Source: Ornithomonoglobus_A sp045537455 (lineage in GTDB: Bacteria; Bacillota; Clostridia; UBA1381). Taken from it: 64,000 nt of DNA. Numbering within the stretch: position 1 is the stretch's first letter; each line of letters opens with the position of its first letter. The stretch lies in contig JAZSPM010000078.1 in NCBI GenBank assembly GCA_045537455.1, positions 18,282 to 82,281 on the forward strand, in the 5' to 3' direction. The notes beneath the pieces were generated by a model. The model was not told the DNA's origin. It was given only the letters and a program-made list of their open reading frames with translations, and ran no database searches. Both the position numbers and the translations under genes were made by a program. Below, piece by piece: positions 35,073 through 44,388 of this stretch.

Positions 35073-36251
35073 CTATTTTCGTGAATGTCTCGAAATATTC
35101 AATAACACTCCCATTTCAAGTAAGAGCGTCATAATTGATGTACCGCCGTAGCTAAAGAACGGCAGAGCAACTCCTGTATTCGGTACGCTTGAGGTTGCAA
35201 CGGCAATATTAAGTATAGTCTGAATTGCAAGCTGTGCAACTATACCCGTTGCTACAAGTGTTCCATATACGTCAGGTGCATTAATAGCTATTCTTACACC
35301 TCTCAGAATCAACGCCGCAAAAATACCCATTATTACTATTGCACCTATGAATCCAAGCTCTTCGCATATTATGGCAAAAATAAAATCATTATACGGCTCA
35401 GGCAAATAATACTTCTGTATTCCCTGACCAAGCCCCAAGCCAAACAGCTTTCCGGAGCCGATAGCATAAATACCCTGTGCAACCTGATAACCGGTATTCT
35501 GTACATCCTCAAACGGATGCAAAAAGCTCATTACACGACTCCAACGCTCCTCACTCGCAAATCGAACCAACAGCAAGCCCAACGGAAGAACGCAGACTCC
35601 GCCTGCCAATATCGGCTTTATGGGTGTTCCACCGGCAATCATAACCGTTATTGCAATACCCGCTATAACTATAGCACCACTCAGATGCGTTTCGCAAAGC
35701 ATAAGTGCTACTATGATGCCGATTACCAATATGTACGGAACATTTCCTTCCAGAGTCTTTAAATTAGTTTTTCCTTTTTCTATCATGTACGCAAAATACA
35801 TAGCGATTACAGGCTTAACAAACTCCGACGGCTGTATAGGAATAATCGGCGTATTAAGCCAACGTCTTGAACCGTTAATCTTTTTACCCAAGCCCGGAAT
35901 CAGCACAAGCAATAACAGTAATCCGCATATAAACATCATCTTAGGCAAAAGGCTTTTGTATGCATTATAATTCATTCGTGAAACGAACCACATTCCGACA
36001 AAGCCTATTACCGCAAATAAAAGCTGTTTCCCAAAAAATGAATATGTGTTACCTGCTTCTTTACCGTCAGGAGTTGAAGCCGAAAGAAGCATAACAAGAC
36101 CTATCGCTACGACAAGTATAACCAAAACAAGGAAGGTATAATCAATCTCCCCTGCCTGTCTCATATTCCATAAATGAACCTTCTTTTGTTTTTCCCGACT
36201 CTTTGAGACTATTTTCTCTGATGGGTATTTATTCATACGTTGCTGTCCCAT
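35073..36251 (-). CDS. ftsW: SEDS-family peptidoglycan glycosyltransferase FtsW/SpoVE
   Basis: A 392-residue polytopic protein (about ten helices) that polymerises lipid II at the septum with its cognate class B PBP. Family marks are INGSRRWLNTPIIPIQPSEF, GLGLGQGIQKYYLPEPYNDF and the C-terminal ALPFFSYGGTS. In spore formers the copy beside murG is often annotated SpoVE; the sequence alone does not separate the two. The N-terminal 30 residues are basic and cytoplasmic. GGAGGATAGAATAG precedes the ATG. Confidence 0.94.
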   Translation of the reverse strand: MGQQRMNKYPSEKIVSKSREKQKKVHLWNMRQAGEIDYTFLVLVILVVAIGLVMLLSASTPDGKEAGNTYSFFGKQLLFAVIGFVGMWFVSRMNYNAYKSLLPKMMFICGLLLLLVLIPGLGKKINGSRRWLNTPIIPIQPSEFVKPVIAMYFAYMIEKGKTNLKTLEGNVPYILVIGIIVALMLCETHLSGAIVIAGIAITVMIAGGTPIKPILAGGVCVLPLGLLLVRFASEERWSRVMSFLHPFEDVQNTGYQVAQGIYAIGSGKLFGLGLGQGIQKYYLPEPYNDFIFAIICEELGFIGAIVIMGIFAALILRGVRIAINAPDVYGTLVATGIVAQLAIQTILNIAVATSSVPNTGVALPFFSYGGTSIMTLLLEMGVLLNISRHSRK

Positions 36252-36270
36252 CTATTCTATCCTCCAATTA

Positions 36271-37311
36271 TTAAAACATTATAAGCAGTGACACTATGCA
36301 CAGTAATGCAGTAACACCCGAAAATACTGCTACGATTTTCTTTTCATTCCAGCCGCACATCTCAAAATGATGATGTATAGGTGTCATTTTGAATACTCGT
36401 CTGCCCTCTCCGTATTTTTTCTTTGTATATTTAAAATACGAGGTCTGAATGATTACCGAAAGTGTTTCTGAAAAATATATGAATCCCATTAATATAAGAT
36501 AAATTTCGATTTTTAAATCAATAGCTGTAAGGGCAACAGCCGCACCCAAAAACAGTGAGCCTGTATCACCCATAAACACCTTCGCGGGATGTCGGTTAAA
36601 CAGCAAGAAGCCAAGCATTCCGCCTAATATCGCCGCACCAAGCACCGATGTGCCGTCAGCCGCAAACAAGGCATATGCCGCAAACGACATAAACAGAGTA
36701 AATACAGCAGTGACACTTGCGGCAAGTCCATCAAGACCGTCTGTAAGATTCACTGCGTTCACAACACCTACAATCACAAACAATACAAACGGTATGTACA
36801 GCCACACTGGAAGCATCAGTGTTTCTTTCATAAACGGTATATGTATATCTGTATGAAGCTCACCCATCAGGTAAATTGCTCCTATATAAACAACTGCCAA
36901 GCCCACCTGCATCAAAAATTTCTGCTTTGCCGTAAGACCTAAATTACGCTTTTTTACAACCTTTATATAGTCGTCAACAAATCCTATTATTCCAAATCCG
37001 AGTGCTATCAGATACGGAAGCAGACAACGCTTTACAAATACCACATCAAGATTACCTTTTACAGCAGTCATTATCAATGTCGCCGCAACGGCAATTCCGA
37101 TACCTATTATAAACATAATTCCGCCCATTGTAGGAGTTCCTGACTTTTTCTGATGCCACTTCGGTCCTTCCTCTCTTATCTCCTGACCGAATTTCAGCTT
37201 ATGAAGCCACGGAATAAAAACAGGGCCAAGCACAGCAGTAACTGCAAACGCCACCACTAACGGAAATATATTCAATAACCCAAAATTCTTCAATATCATT
37301 AAACTGTTCAT
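36271..37311 (-). CDS. mraY: Phospho-N-acetylmuramoyl-pentapeptide transferase
   Basis: The 346-residue membrane enzyme attaches phospho-MurNAc-pentapeptide to undecaprenyl phosphate (lipid I). Conserved motifs: KSGTPTMGGI, the Asp pair in GFVDDYIKVVKKRNLGL, NLTDGLDGLA, GDTGSLFLGAA and the histidines of MTPIHHHFE. Ten membrane helices are expected. It is followed directly by ftsW; the usual murD gene between them is absent. Confidence 0.97.
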   Translation of the reverse strand: MNSLMILKNFGLLNIFPLVVAFAVTAVLGPVFIPWLHKLKFGQEIREEGPKWHQKKSGTPTMGGIMFIIGIGIAVAATLIMTAVKGNLDVVFVKRCLLPYLIALGFGIIGFVDDYIKVVKKRNLGLTAKQKFLMQVGLAVVYIGAIYLMGELHTDIHIPFMKETLMLPVWLYIPFVLFVIVGVVNAVNLTDGLDGLAASVTAVFTLFMSFAAYALFAADGTSVLGAAILGGMLGFLLFNRHPAKVFMGDTGSLFLGAAVALTAIDLKIEIYLILMGFIYFSETLSVIIQTSYFKYTKKKYGEGRRVFKMTPIHHHFEMCGWNEKKIVAVFSGVTALLCIVSLLIMF

Positions 37312-37324
37312 TTGAAACTCCTTT

Positions 37325-38695
37325 TTAAATCTCTTTTATTGCTTCTACAACATCCTCAAAATGCATACCGTGCGATGCCTTTACCAAAACACAGTCTCCG
37401 CTTTTTATACATTCCTTCACATAATTTACAGCTCCGAGTGTTTTATCAAACGACACTGAATCTCTAAATCCCAATTCAGCCGCACCCTTTGCAATCTCAC
37501 GTGCATTTTCACCTGCTGTTATCAGTAAATCAATTTTATTTTCAATTATTGCTTTTCCAAGCTCATAATGAGCCTGCTTTGCAAAGCTACCCATTTCAAG
37601 CACATCACCAAGCACCGCTACCTTACGCTCCTGAAGCGAATACGGCATAATAGACAGTGCGGCTCTTATTGAATCAGGAGAAGCATTATAGCAGTCATTT
37701 ATAATCTCAATTCCGTTATGATGCTCAATCTCAAGTCTTTGAGTTGTATACTGACATTTTTTGATTCCTGCTATACTTTCTTCAACACTGACTCCAAAAA
37801 CTAACCCTGTACAAATTGCGGCAAGAGCATTATACACATTATGCCTGCCCGGAATACTCACCGCAGCCGGATATTCTTTTCCGTCAACTACAGCCGTAAA
37901 CTCAACTCCGTTAAGACCTTTATTAAAAATATCCTTTGCAAATACGTCATTTTTTGTACTATCTATTCCGTAACGCATAATTTTATACTTGCCATTTGAC
38001 TCTACCGTCGCCAAAAATCTATCGTCACCGTTCAGAATCAAAGTATTATTTTCATTAAAATATTTTGTTATTTCCAGCTTCGCCTTTAAAATCCCCTCCT
38101 GAGAGCCGAGATTTTCTATATGCGACATTCCGATATTTGTAATAACTGCCGCATCAGGCTTTATTATTCCTGCAAGACGTTCAAGCTCACCGAAATGATT
38201 CATTCCTGTTTCTATAACAGCCGCCTCATGCTCACTTTCCTGCATCAGAACAGTAATAGGAACTCCTATTTCATTATTAAAATTATTAGGCGTTTTTATT
38301 GTATTATATTTTTCGTTAAGTGCGGAATACAGCATATCCTTTGTTGTTGTTTTTCCGACACTGCCCGTTACCGCAACAGTAGGTATTCTGTACTTAGCTT
38401 TATAATACGCCGCAATATCACGAAACGCTTTAAACGTATCCTCTACTTTTATTATTGTTTTATCTATAAACGGCTCTGTATCCTTTTGAGTCAGCACAAC
38501 AGCCGCACCCATATCAAACGCCGCTGTTATAAACTCATGACCGTCAAATTTTTCTCCTATAAGAGGAATAAAAAGCACGCCCTCACCGGCTTTTCTTGAA
38601 TCTGTAGTTATAGAGCTGAACTCCGTTTCCATATTACCGCAAACAAGCACGCCGTCTGTTGCATTTAAAATATCCTGTATCGTCAGCTTTTGCAC
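37325..38695 (-). CDS. murF: UDP-N-acetylmuramoyl-tripeptide--D-alanyl-D-alanine ligase
   Basis: The 456-residue Mur ligase adds D-Ala-D-Ala. The P-loop is VTGSVGKTTTKDML (near 107), followed by the ENNEIG-like NNFNNEIGVPITVL and NDCYNASPDSIRAAL motifs specific to MurF. The start is GTG; AAAGGA lies about 12 bases upstream, a loose distance. It follows murE after 81 bases, a gap that carries a perfect hairpin. Confidence 0.95.
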   Translation of the reverse strand: MQKLTIQDILNATDGVLVCGNMETEFSSITTDSRKAGEGVLFIPLIGEKFDGHEFITAAFDMGAAVVLTQKDTEPFIDKTIIKVEDTFKAFRDIAAYYKAKYRIPTVAVTGSVGKTTTKDMLYSALNEKYNTIKTPNNFNNEIGVPITVLMQESEHEAAVIETGMNHFGELERLAGIIKPDAAVITNIGMSHIENLGSQEGILKAKLEITKYFNENNTLILNGDDRFLATVESNGKYKIMRYGIDSTKNDVFAKDIFNKGLNGVEFTAVVDGKEYPAAVSIPGRHNVYNALAAICTGLVFGVSVEESIAGIKKCQYTTQRLEIEHHNGIEIINDCYNASPDSIRAALSIMPYSLQERKVAVLGDVLEMGSFAKQAHYELGKAIIENKIDLLITAGENAREIAKGAAELGFRDSVSFDKTLGAVNYVKECIKSGDCVLVKASHGMHFEDVVEAIKEI

Positions 38696-38737
38696 TCTGC
38701 AATCATTCCTTTCTCTATTAAGCCATATAACGCATAA

Positions 38738-38768
38738 TAGGGACTTAAATTTATATAATAAGTCCCTA
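38738..38768 (-). other. Perfect hairpin between murE and murF
   Basis: Ten-bp perfect stem TAGGGACTTA / TAAGTCCCTA with an 11-base AT loop. No T-run follows on the minus strand, so it may tune processing or partial termination inside the cluster. Confidence 0.55.
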
Positions 38769-38776
38769 TAATATTT

Positions 38777-40213
38777 CTACTTATTAAGATGCTTACAAAC
38801 TTCAACTCTTTCGTCAAAGTCAAATTTCTCTTTACCTATTATCTGATATGTCTCCTGACCTTTTCCGGCAAGAATAACAACATCGCCTTTTTTTGCATTG
38901 TCAAGAGCATATGCTATTGCCTCACGTCTGTCAACAATTACGGTATACTTACCGTCAGTCTGCTTCATACCTTCTTCAATCTGAGCCACTATAGCCTCAG
39001 GATTTTCAGTTCTCGGATTGTCCGAGGTTATAATACTGAAATCCGAAAGCTCTCCGGCAATCTTACCCATTATCGGACGCTTTGTATTATCTCTGTCACC
39101 GCCGCAGCCAAATAATGTTATAACATCACCCTCAGCAAATTCACTGACTGCTCTTATAATATTTTCCAAACCGTCAGGAGTATGAGCATAATCTATAATT
39201 ACTGTATAATCTGTATCTGTCGGTACAACTTCTACTCTGCCGACAACTCCCGTTGCACGGGCAAGACCTTTCTTTATTGTATCAATATCAATTCCAAGCT
39301 GAAGAGCCGCACCTATAGCACATATTGCATTATAAACGCTGAACTTACCCGGAATTGCAACTGTCATCGGATAAACCTCGCCTTTATAATGTACGTCGAA
39401 TTTATCTCCTCTTGATGTTATTGATACATTATCTACCCATAAATCACTGTTTTCATCAAAACCGACCTTTAATATATCACATGATTTTTCAGCCGCAATC
39501 TTTTTACCGCCGTCATCATCATAATTTACTACACCCTTGTTGCTTATATCAAAAAGCTTCGCTTTGGCATTAAGATAATTTTCCATTGTCTTATGGAAAT
39601 CAAGATGATCCTGTGTAAGATTAGTGAAAACACCAACGTCAAAATTACAGCCTCTTACTCTTTCAAGCTCAAGAGCATGGCTTGAAACCTCCATAACAAC
39701 ACAGTCTGCTTCTCCCTGAACCATTTCGGTAAACAGCTGCTGAAGCTCAAGTGAATTCGGAGTTGTAGGTGTTGTACTCTGCGTAACAAGCACCTTATCG
39801 CCGATTACATTCTGATTTGTTCCGATTATACCGACACTCATACCTGCTTCTTCAAGAATACTCTTTAACAAATATGTTATTGTGGTTTTACCGTTTGTTC
39901 CTGTAACACCTATAAGCTTAAAATGCTCTGAGGGGTTTCCGTAAAATTTACACGCAAGGTCAGCCAATGCCCCACGCGAATTTTCCACATACCATACAGG
40001 TATGTCAACATCTATTTCATCCTCGGCAACTATTACAGCCGCTCCGTTTTTCTCCGCCATTTTAACATATTTGTGTCCGTCTGATTCAAAGCCCTTTATA
40101 CACACAAATACATTACCTTCAGATACGTTTCTTGAATCGTATGCAATACCTGTTATTTCTGTATTACTGTATTTTTCAAGCCATTTTTCACCAAATAGTA
40201 TGTCAGCTTTCAT
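38777..40213 (-). CDS. murE: UDP-MurNAc-L-Ala-D-Glu--meso-2,6-diaminopimelate ligase
   Basis: The 478-residue Mur ligase adds the third stem-peptide residue. The P-loop is GVTGTNGKTTITYL (near 105), the carbamylated Lys region is NAKAKLF, and the substrate motif DNPRTENP marks meso-DAP specificity, as opposed to the Lys-type motif. So the wall is predicted to be DAP-type. It lies 17 bases after the PBP gene. Confidence 0.96.
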   Translation of the reverse strand: MKADILFGEKWLEKYSNTEITGIAYDSRNVSEGNVFVCIKGFESDGHKYVKMAEKNGAAVIVAEDEIDVDIPVWYVENSRGALADLACKFYGNPSEHFKLIGVTGTNGKTTITYLLKSILEEAGMSVGIIGTNQNVIGDKVLVTQSTTPTTPNSLELQQLFTEMVQGEADCVVMEVSSHALELERVRGCNFDVGVFTNLTQDHLDFHKTMENYLNAKAKLFDISNKGVVNYDDDGGKKIAAEKSCDILKVGFDENSDLWVDNVSITSRGDKFDVHYKGEVYPMTVAIPGKFSVYNAICAIGAALQLGIDIDTIKKGLARATGVVGRVEVVPTDTDYTVIIDYAHTPDGLENIIRAVSEFAEGDVITLFGCGGDRDNTKRPIMGKIAGELSDFSIITSDNPRTENPEAIVAQIEEGMKQTDGKYTVIVDRREAIAYALDNAKKGDVVILAGKGQETYQIIGKEKFDFDERVEVCKHLNK

Positions 40214-40230
40214 TTTAAACCCCCTTTGAT

Positions 40231-42510
40231 TTAATCGACTGCATTTTGTCTGAATTCAACTCCAATAACTGTTCCGGGTTCTACCTTTTCTCCTGCTTCA
40301 ACACTCTGATTTACGCAGAACGCAAGTGATGTTTCACTATGACCTGCTCCTGCAACCTCAAAGTTCAGATGATACGCATTAAGTGTTGCCTTTGCAATAC
40401 CTACAGACACTCCCTTTAAATCAGGAACTTCAACAAGCCCCGTTCCTTCTTCAGGACGCTCTGTATATAAAATCACAAGCGAATCCTCACTAAGCATAGT
40501 ACCCGGCTCAGGTAACTGCTTTATGATTTTATCGCCGTCGCCTTTAATTACATAATTCAAGCCTGCTTCTTCAAGCATATCTGACGCATCCGACAGCTGT
40601 GCTTCACGAATATCAGGAACCTCAACCTTTATAACCGGCTCTTCATCCTCACTGTACTGCTTATCTACACCAAGATAATTCAATACATCCTCTATTATTT
40701 TACCTGCAAGCGGTGCCGCTATAACGCCACCGAATTTATTCGCAACCTGAGGTTCATCAAGAACAATAAGACATATAATTTCAGGGTCATTTGCAGGAGC
40801 AAACCCTACAAACGAAGCAATACGCTTATCCTTTGTTCTGTCGCCTTTTTCCGAGGTTCCCGTCTTTCCGCCTATACGGCATCCCTTGACGTAAGCATTT
40901 TTACCGGTTGCATTTGAATTTGATACAACCTTTTCGAGAATATTCCTCATTTTTTCTGAGGTTTCCTCTGAAATTACACGGTTAACAACTTCAGTGTCAT
41001 AGCTTTTAATTATTCCACTGTCGTTTCTTATTTCCTTTACAATCTGAGGTCTCATTCTCTGACCGCCGTTTATAACTGCCGATATAGCTGTAATAAGCTG
41101 TATCGGTGTAACCTGAAAGCCCTGTCCGAAAGAACTTGTTGCAAGGTCAACCTCGTTCATTCCGTTTTTATAATATATGCTTGAGCTTTCACCCACAAGC
41201 TCTATACCTGTTTTTTGTGTAAGACCAAACGCTGTGAAATACTCCATGAATTTTTCTGAGCCAAGTCTTTCACCAACATCCATGAATACAGGGTTACATG
41301 AATTCTGAACACCTTCTTCAAAGTTCTGTGCTCCGTGACCGTTCACATTCGCACAGCCTATTTTTCTGTCAGCTACTACTTTAAAGCCCGGACAGTAAAA
41401 TTTCGTATCCATATCAACAACGTGCTCTTCAAGTGCCGCAGCCGCAGTTATTATTTTAAATGTGGATCCCGGCTCGTACGAATCCGATATTGTTTTATTT
41501 CTCCACATTCTGTTTCTGAGCATTGCAATACGCTCATCACTCGGATTTTCCGGGTCCTCTGTAGGCTTCGGAGTAGAATCAGGGTCATCAGATTCTTCCA
41601 CAGTTTTCTTTTCTTCAAACTGCATAACAAACTCGTTGAATGCATCTATATCATACGGATTGTTTCCGTCAAAATCCGGCTTTGTTGACATTGCAAGAAT
41701 CTCACCGGTTTTAGGATTCATGATAATTCCTGCAGCACCCTCCTTGAGCTTGTTTTCCGTTACTGCCCTTTCAAGATGATTTTCAAGAAAATGCTGAATT
41801 GTTTCGTCTATGGTAAGAACTATATCCGCACCTTTTTTTTGTGCAGTAAGATATTCCTCCTGCTGTTCTTCAAGAGTTGTTCCCATAGCTGTCTGATTAT
41901 GCTCTATACTTCCCGGCTTTCCCAAAAGCTCATCATCAAAAGTAAGCTCAATTCCCTGCAAGCCGTTATTGTCATATCCTGTAAAGCCAAGAATATGCGG
42001 TGCTATTGTAAACGGATAATAGCGTTTTGAGTCGTCTTCAAAATAAACGCCCGTAAACGCCTTTGCCATATCCTTATTAACTTCTTCATCCTTAAATCTT
42101 TTTATCGCTTCTGTTTCTTCTACGGAAATTCTCTTTTTTAATATTTGATATCTGTTGTTTCGGGTAAGATTTTTATATATTTTTTCATAATCTTCACCAA
42201 AAAGAGCCGAAAGCTCATTTGCAATAATCTCAGCATTTCCGTAATTGCTTATATCCTGAGGATTGCAAACCAAGGTATTCGCCGATACGCTTTCAGCCAG
42301 TGCTTTTCCGTTTCTGTCATAAATTGTGCCTCGTGAGGCTGTTATAACCGTAGACCCCGTCTGTTGATTTTTGACCTTTACCGAAAGCTCCTCGCCTCTT
42401 AAAATCTGCCAGTACGAAAGTCTGATCACCAAAAGAGCCATACACACAAGAACAATTATCACCATCGGGAGTATTCGTTTTTTTATACTGGTTAATGACG
42501 GTGTGTTCAT
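40231..42510 (-). CDS. Class B penicillin-binding protein with two PASTA domains (SpoVD/FtsI-like)
   Basis: The 759-residue transpeptidase has an N-terminal anchor helix (about 14-32), a dimerisation domain, and a transpeptidase domain with SxxK (PGSTFK), SxN (SCN in VQNSCNPVF) and KTG (GGKTGTSEK). Two PASTA repeats end the protein (VEVPDIREAQLSDA... and VEVPDLKGVSVGIA...), which is typical of SpoVD-type PBPs of spore formers. An acidic Pro-rich insertion (DDPDSTPKPTEDPENPSDE) interrupts the transpeptidase domain just before the SxxK region. It pairs functionally with FtsW encoded downstream. Confidence 0.94.
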   Translation of the reverse strand: MNTPSLTSIKKRILPMVIIVLVCMALLVIRLSYWQILRGEELSVKVKNQQTGSTVITASRGTIYDRNGKALAESVSANTLVCNPQDISNYGNAEIIANELSALFGEDYEKIYKNLTRNNRYQILKKRISVEETEAIKRFKDEEVNKDMAKAFTGVYFEDDSKRYYPFTIAPHILGFTGYDNNGLQGIELTFDDELLGKPGSIEHNQTAMGTTLEEQQEEYLTAQKKGADIVLTIDETIQHFLENHLERAVTENKLKEGAAGIIMNPKTGEILAMSTKPDFDGNNPYDIDAFNEFVMQFEEKKTVEESDDPDSTPKPTEDPENPSDERIAMLRNRMWRNKTISDSYEPGSTFKIITAAAALEEHVVDMDTKFYCPGFKVVADRKIGCANVNGHGAQNFEEGVQNSCNPVFMDVGERLGSEKFMEYFTAFGLTQKTGIELVGESSSIYYKNGMNEVDLATSSFGQGFQVTPIQLITAISAVINGGQRMRPQIVKEIRNDSGIIKSYDTEVVNRVISEETSEKMRNILEKVVSNSNATGKNAYVKGCRIGGKTGTSEKGDRTKDKRIASFVGFAPANDPEIICLIVLDEPQVANKFGGVIAAPLAGKIIEDVLNYLGVDKQYSEDEEPVIKVEVPDIREAQLSDASDMLEEAGLNYVIKGDGDKIIKQLPEPGTMLSEDSLVILYTERPEEGTGLVEVPDLKGVSVGIAKATLNAYHLNFEVAGAGHSETSLAFCVNQSVEAGEKVEPGTVIGVEFRQNAVD

Positions 42511-42547
42511 ATTTTGCCTTCCAATCTGTTTAATTAAATGGATACTT

Positions 42548-43030
42548 CTATTTTATGCTGAAAAACTCAACTATATTACCTATAATTGCCTTTAATGTAT
42601 CACTTATTCTGCCTTTTGCGTTTTCAACCTCTCCAACCGTTTTCTCAGTAACGTCCTCACGGCTGACATTTACATATACAGTCTGATACTTTTCAGGACG
42701 CTTCATACCAAGACGTGTTGTTGCTTCTTCCTCAATAGTTGCAAGGTCAATGCTATGGTCAAGGTCAAATGCCTTCTGACTTGTTATTGCCTCCATTTCA
42801 GAAAGATGCTCCTCTAAGCTCCTTACCTCTGCTCTTGTTTCATTAACCGTAACAAAAGTAGAAATCATAAATCCTGCCGCTAATGCTATTGTTACAATAA
42901 CAAATATGTATCGTCTGTATTTTTTCTTATCTGTTCTGTGCCCAATTACAGCACTCTGCTTCTTTTGTGGTCTTTCCTTATACCGCGGGAAATAATACTC
43001 CGCCTTATACGCTAAATTGCCGTATTCCAC
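42548..43030 (-). CDS. ftsL: FtsL-like septum protein
   Basis: A 160-residue bitopic protein with a basic cytoplasmic part, one membrane helix (about 45-65, FVIVTIALAAGFMISTFV) and a coiled-coil segment (RAEVRSLEEHLSEMEAI), then an FtsL-type TTRLGMKRPEKYQTVYV motif. FtsL with FtsQ and FtsB controls the septal synthase. The assignment relies on topology, the RLGM motif and its place between rsmH and the PBP gene. Confidence 0.87.
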   Translation of the reverse strand: MEYGNLAYKAEYYFPRYKERPQKKQSAVIGHRTDKKKYRRYIFVIVTIALAAGFMISTFVTVNETRAEVRSLEEHLSEMEAITSQKAFDLDHSIDLATIEEEATTRLGMKRPEKYQTVYVNVSREDVTEKTVGEVENAKGRISDTLKAIIGNIVEFFSIK

Positions 43031-43070
43031 AATAAACTCCTTATCAATTCAAATCTCTTACTGCTTACTT

Positions 43071-44021
43071 CTAAAGCTTCTCCGCAATACGAAGCTTTGC
43101 ACTTTTTGAACGCGGATTATACTCCTCCTCGTCCTTTGACGGAAGTATAGGCTTACGCGAAATAACCTTCACGCTCGGCTTGAATCCGCATACACATACC
43201 GGAAATTCCTTCGGACATTTACACCCGTCCGACAACTCATTAAACGTCTGCTTTACAATCCTGTCCTCAAGCGAATGGAAGGTAATAATTGCAAGTCTCG
43301 CTCCGGGCTTTAATGAATCCACAAAGTCACGTATTGCCTGTTCAAGAATCCTTAATTCCCCGTTTACCTCAATTCTTACCGCCTGAAACACCCTTTTTGC
43401 AGGATGTCCGCCTTCAAGACGTGCTTTTTTAGGGATTGCCGCTCTTATAATTTCCACAAGCTCGCCTGTGGTTTTTATCGGAGCGTTCTGCCGTCTTTCA
43501 AGTATAAACTCCGCAATTCTTTTAGACCATTTTTCCTCGCCATAATCATAAAATATCTGCATAAGCTCCTGCTGTGAATATGTGTTGATAACATCATATG
43601 CCGAAAAATCCGACTCTCTGTTCATTCGCATATCCAAAGGAGCGTCGTGCATATATGAAAAACCGCGTTCTGCATTATCAAGCTGATAAGAGCTTACTCC
43701 CAAATCAAGAACAGCTCCGTCCAACCCGTCAATATCCAATTTATTTAAAATCCCTTTTATCCCCGAAAAATTACTGTTAACTGCTAAAACACGGTCCCCA
43801 AAACGCTCCAGTCTTTTAACTGCAGCTGCTATGGCGTCCTTATCCTGATCAATACCCACAAGACGGCAGGTATTATTCTGTTCCAATATCTTCTCCGAAT
43901 GACCACCGCCACCCAGAGTTCCGTCTGCATAAATGCCGTTTTCCTTTACTTGCAGTGCCTTTATGCTTTCCTCCAAGAGAACAGAAATGTGGCTGAATTC
44001 AATACCGCTCTTATTTTCCAA
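43071..44021 (-). CDS. rsmH: 16S rRNA (cytosine(1402)-N(4))-methyltransferase
   Basis: The 316-residue SAM enzyme methylates C1402 in the ribosomal P site. ADGTLGGGGHSEKIL is the SAM motif, and LDLGVSSYQLDNAERGFSY and ITFHSLEDRIVKQ follow. The start is a TTG (LENKSGIEFSHISVL) with GGAGGGG 7 bases before it; a longer frame from 44069 would need translation of non-conserved residues. It is the first gene of the division cluster; mraZ, usually upstream, is missing. Confidence 0.92.
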   Translation of the reverse strand: MENKSGIEFSHISVLLEESIKALQVKENGIYADGTLGGGGHSEKILEQNNTCRLVGIDQDKDAIAAAVKRLERFGDRVLAVNSNFSGIKGILNKLDIDGLDGAVLDLGVSSYQLDNAERGFSYMHDAPLDMRMNRESDFSAYDVINTYSQQELMQIFYDYGEEKWSKRIAEFILERRQNAPIKTTGELVEIIRAAIPKKARLEGGHPAKRVFQAVRIEVNGELRILEQAIRDFVDSLKPGARLAIITFHSLEDRIVKQTFNELSDGCKCPKEFPVCVCGFKPSVKVISRKPILPSKDEEEYNPRSKSAKLRIAEKL

Positions 44022-44070
44022 ACAAAACCCCTCCACATTAAAATTTCTGCAAGTACTCCGATACACCATA

Positions 44071-44099
44071 ATTTTAACTTAATAAAATCAAAAAGGCAA
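44071..44099 (-). promoter_or_regulatory. Promoter of the division and cell wall cluster
   Basis: Minus-strand TTGCCT, 17-base spacer, TAAAAT, about 45 bases before the rsmH TTG start. Confidence 0.72.
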
Positions 44100-44172
44100 G
44101 CATTTTTTTCCGCAAAGCCGTGTATTGTTCAGGTGTTGACAAAACCTTTAAAATTTTTTTTAAAATTAGGTA

Positions 44173-44201
44173 TTGCCAAATCAAAAAAAATGGGTTATAA
44201 T
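44173..44201 (+). promoter_or_regulatory. Promoter of tex-lgt
   Basis: TTGCCA, 17-base spacer, TATAAT. The predicted start near 44208 leaves an untranslated leader of about 180 bases. It is divergent to the rsmH promoter, about 75 bases away. Confidence 0.8.
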
Positions 44202-44388
44202 CTCTTATAACAGGATATTTTCGATAGTATCTTTTCCTATTATAATGGATTTTTATCTACTATATCTTGTGTACTAAGTTATTATATCACATTTTTTTTA
44301 ATTTGTGAAGTCTTTTTTTAAATTTTGTTTTCTTATTCATTACAAAATTTAAAATTTATTTACACATATTTTTAGGAGGATTACACAT
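44202..44388 (+). other. Long AT-rich leader of tex
   Basis: No ORF is visible. The stretch contains a small stem AAATTTTG / CAAAATTT (44321-44351) just upstream of the ribosome site TTTAGGAGGATTAC, and no motif of a known riboswitch class. Confidence 0.4.
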
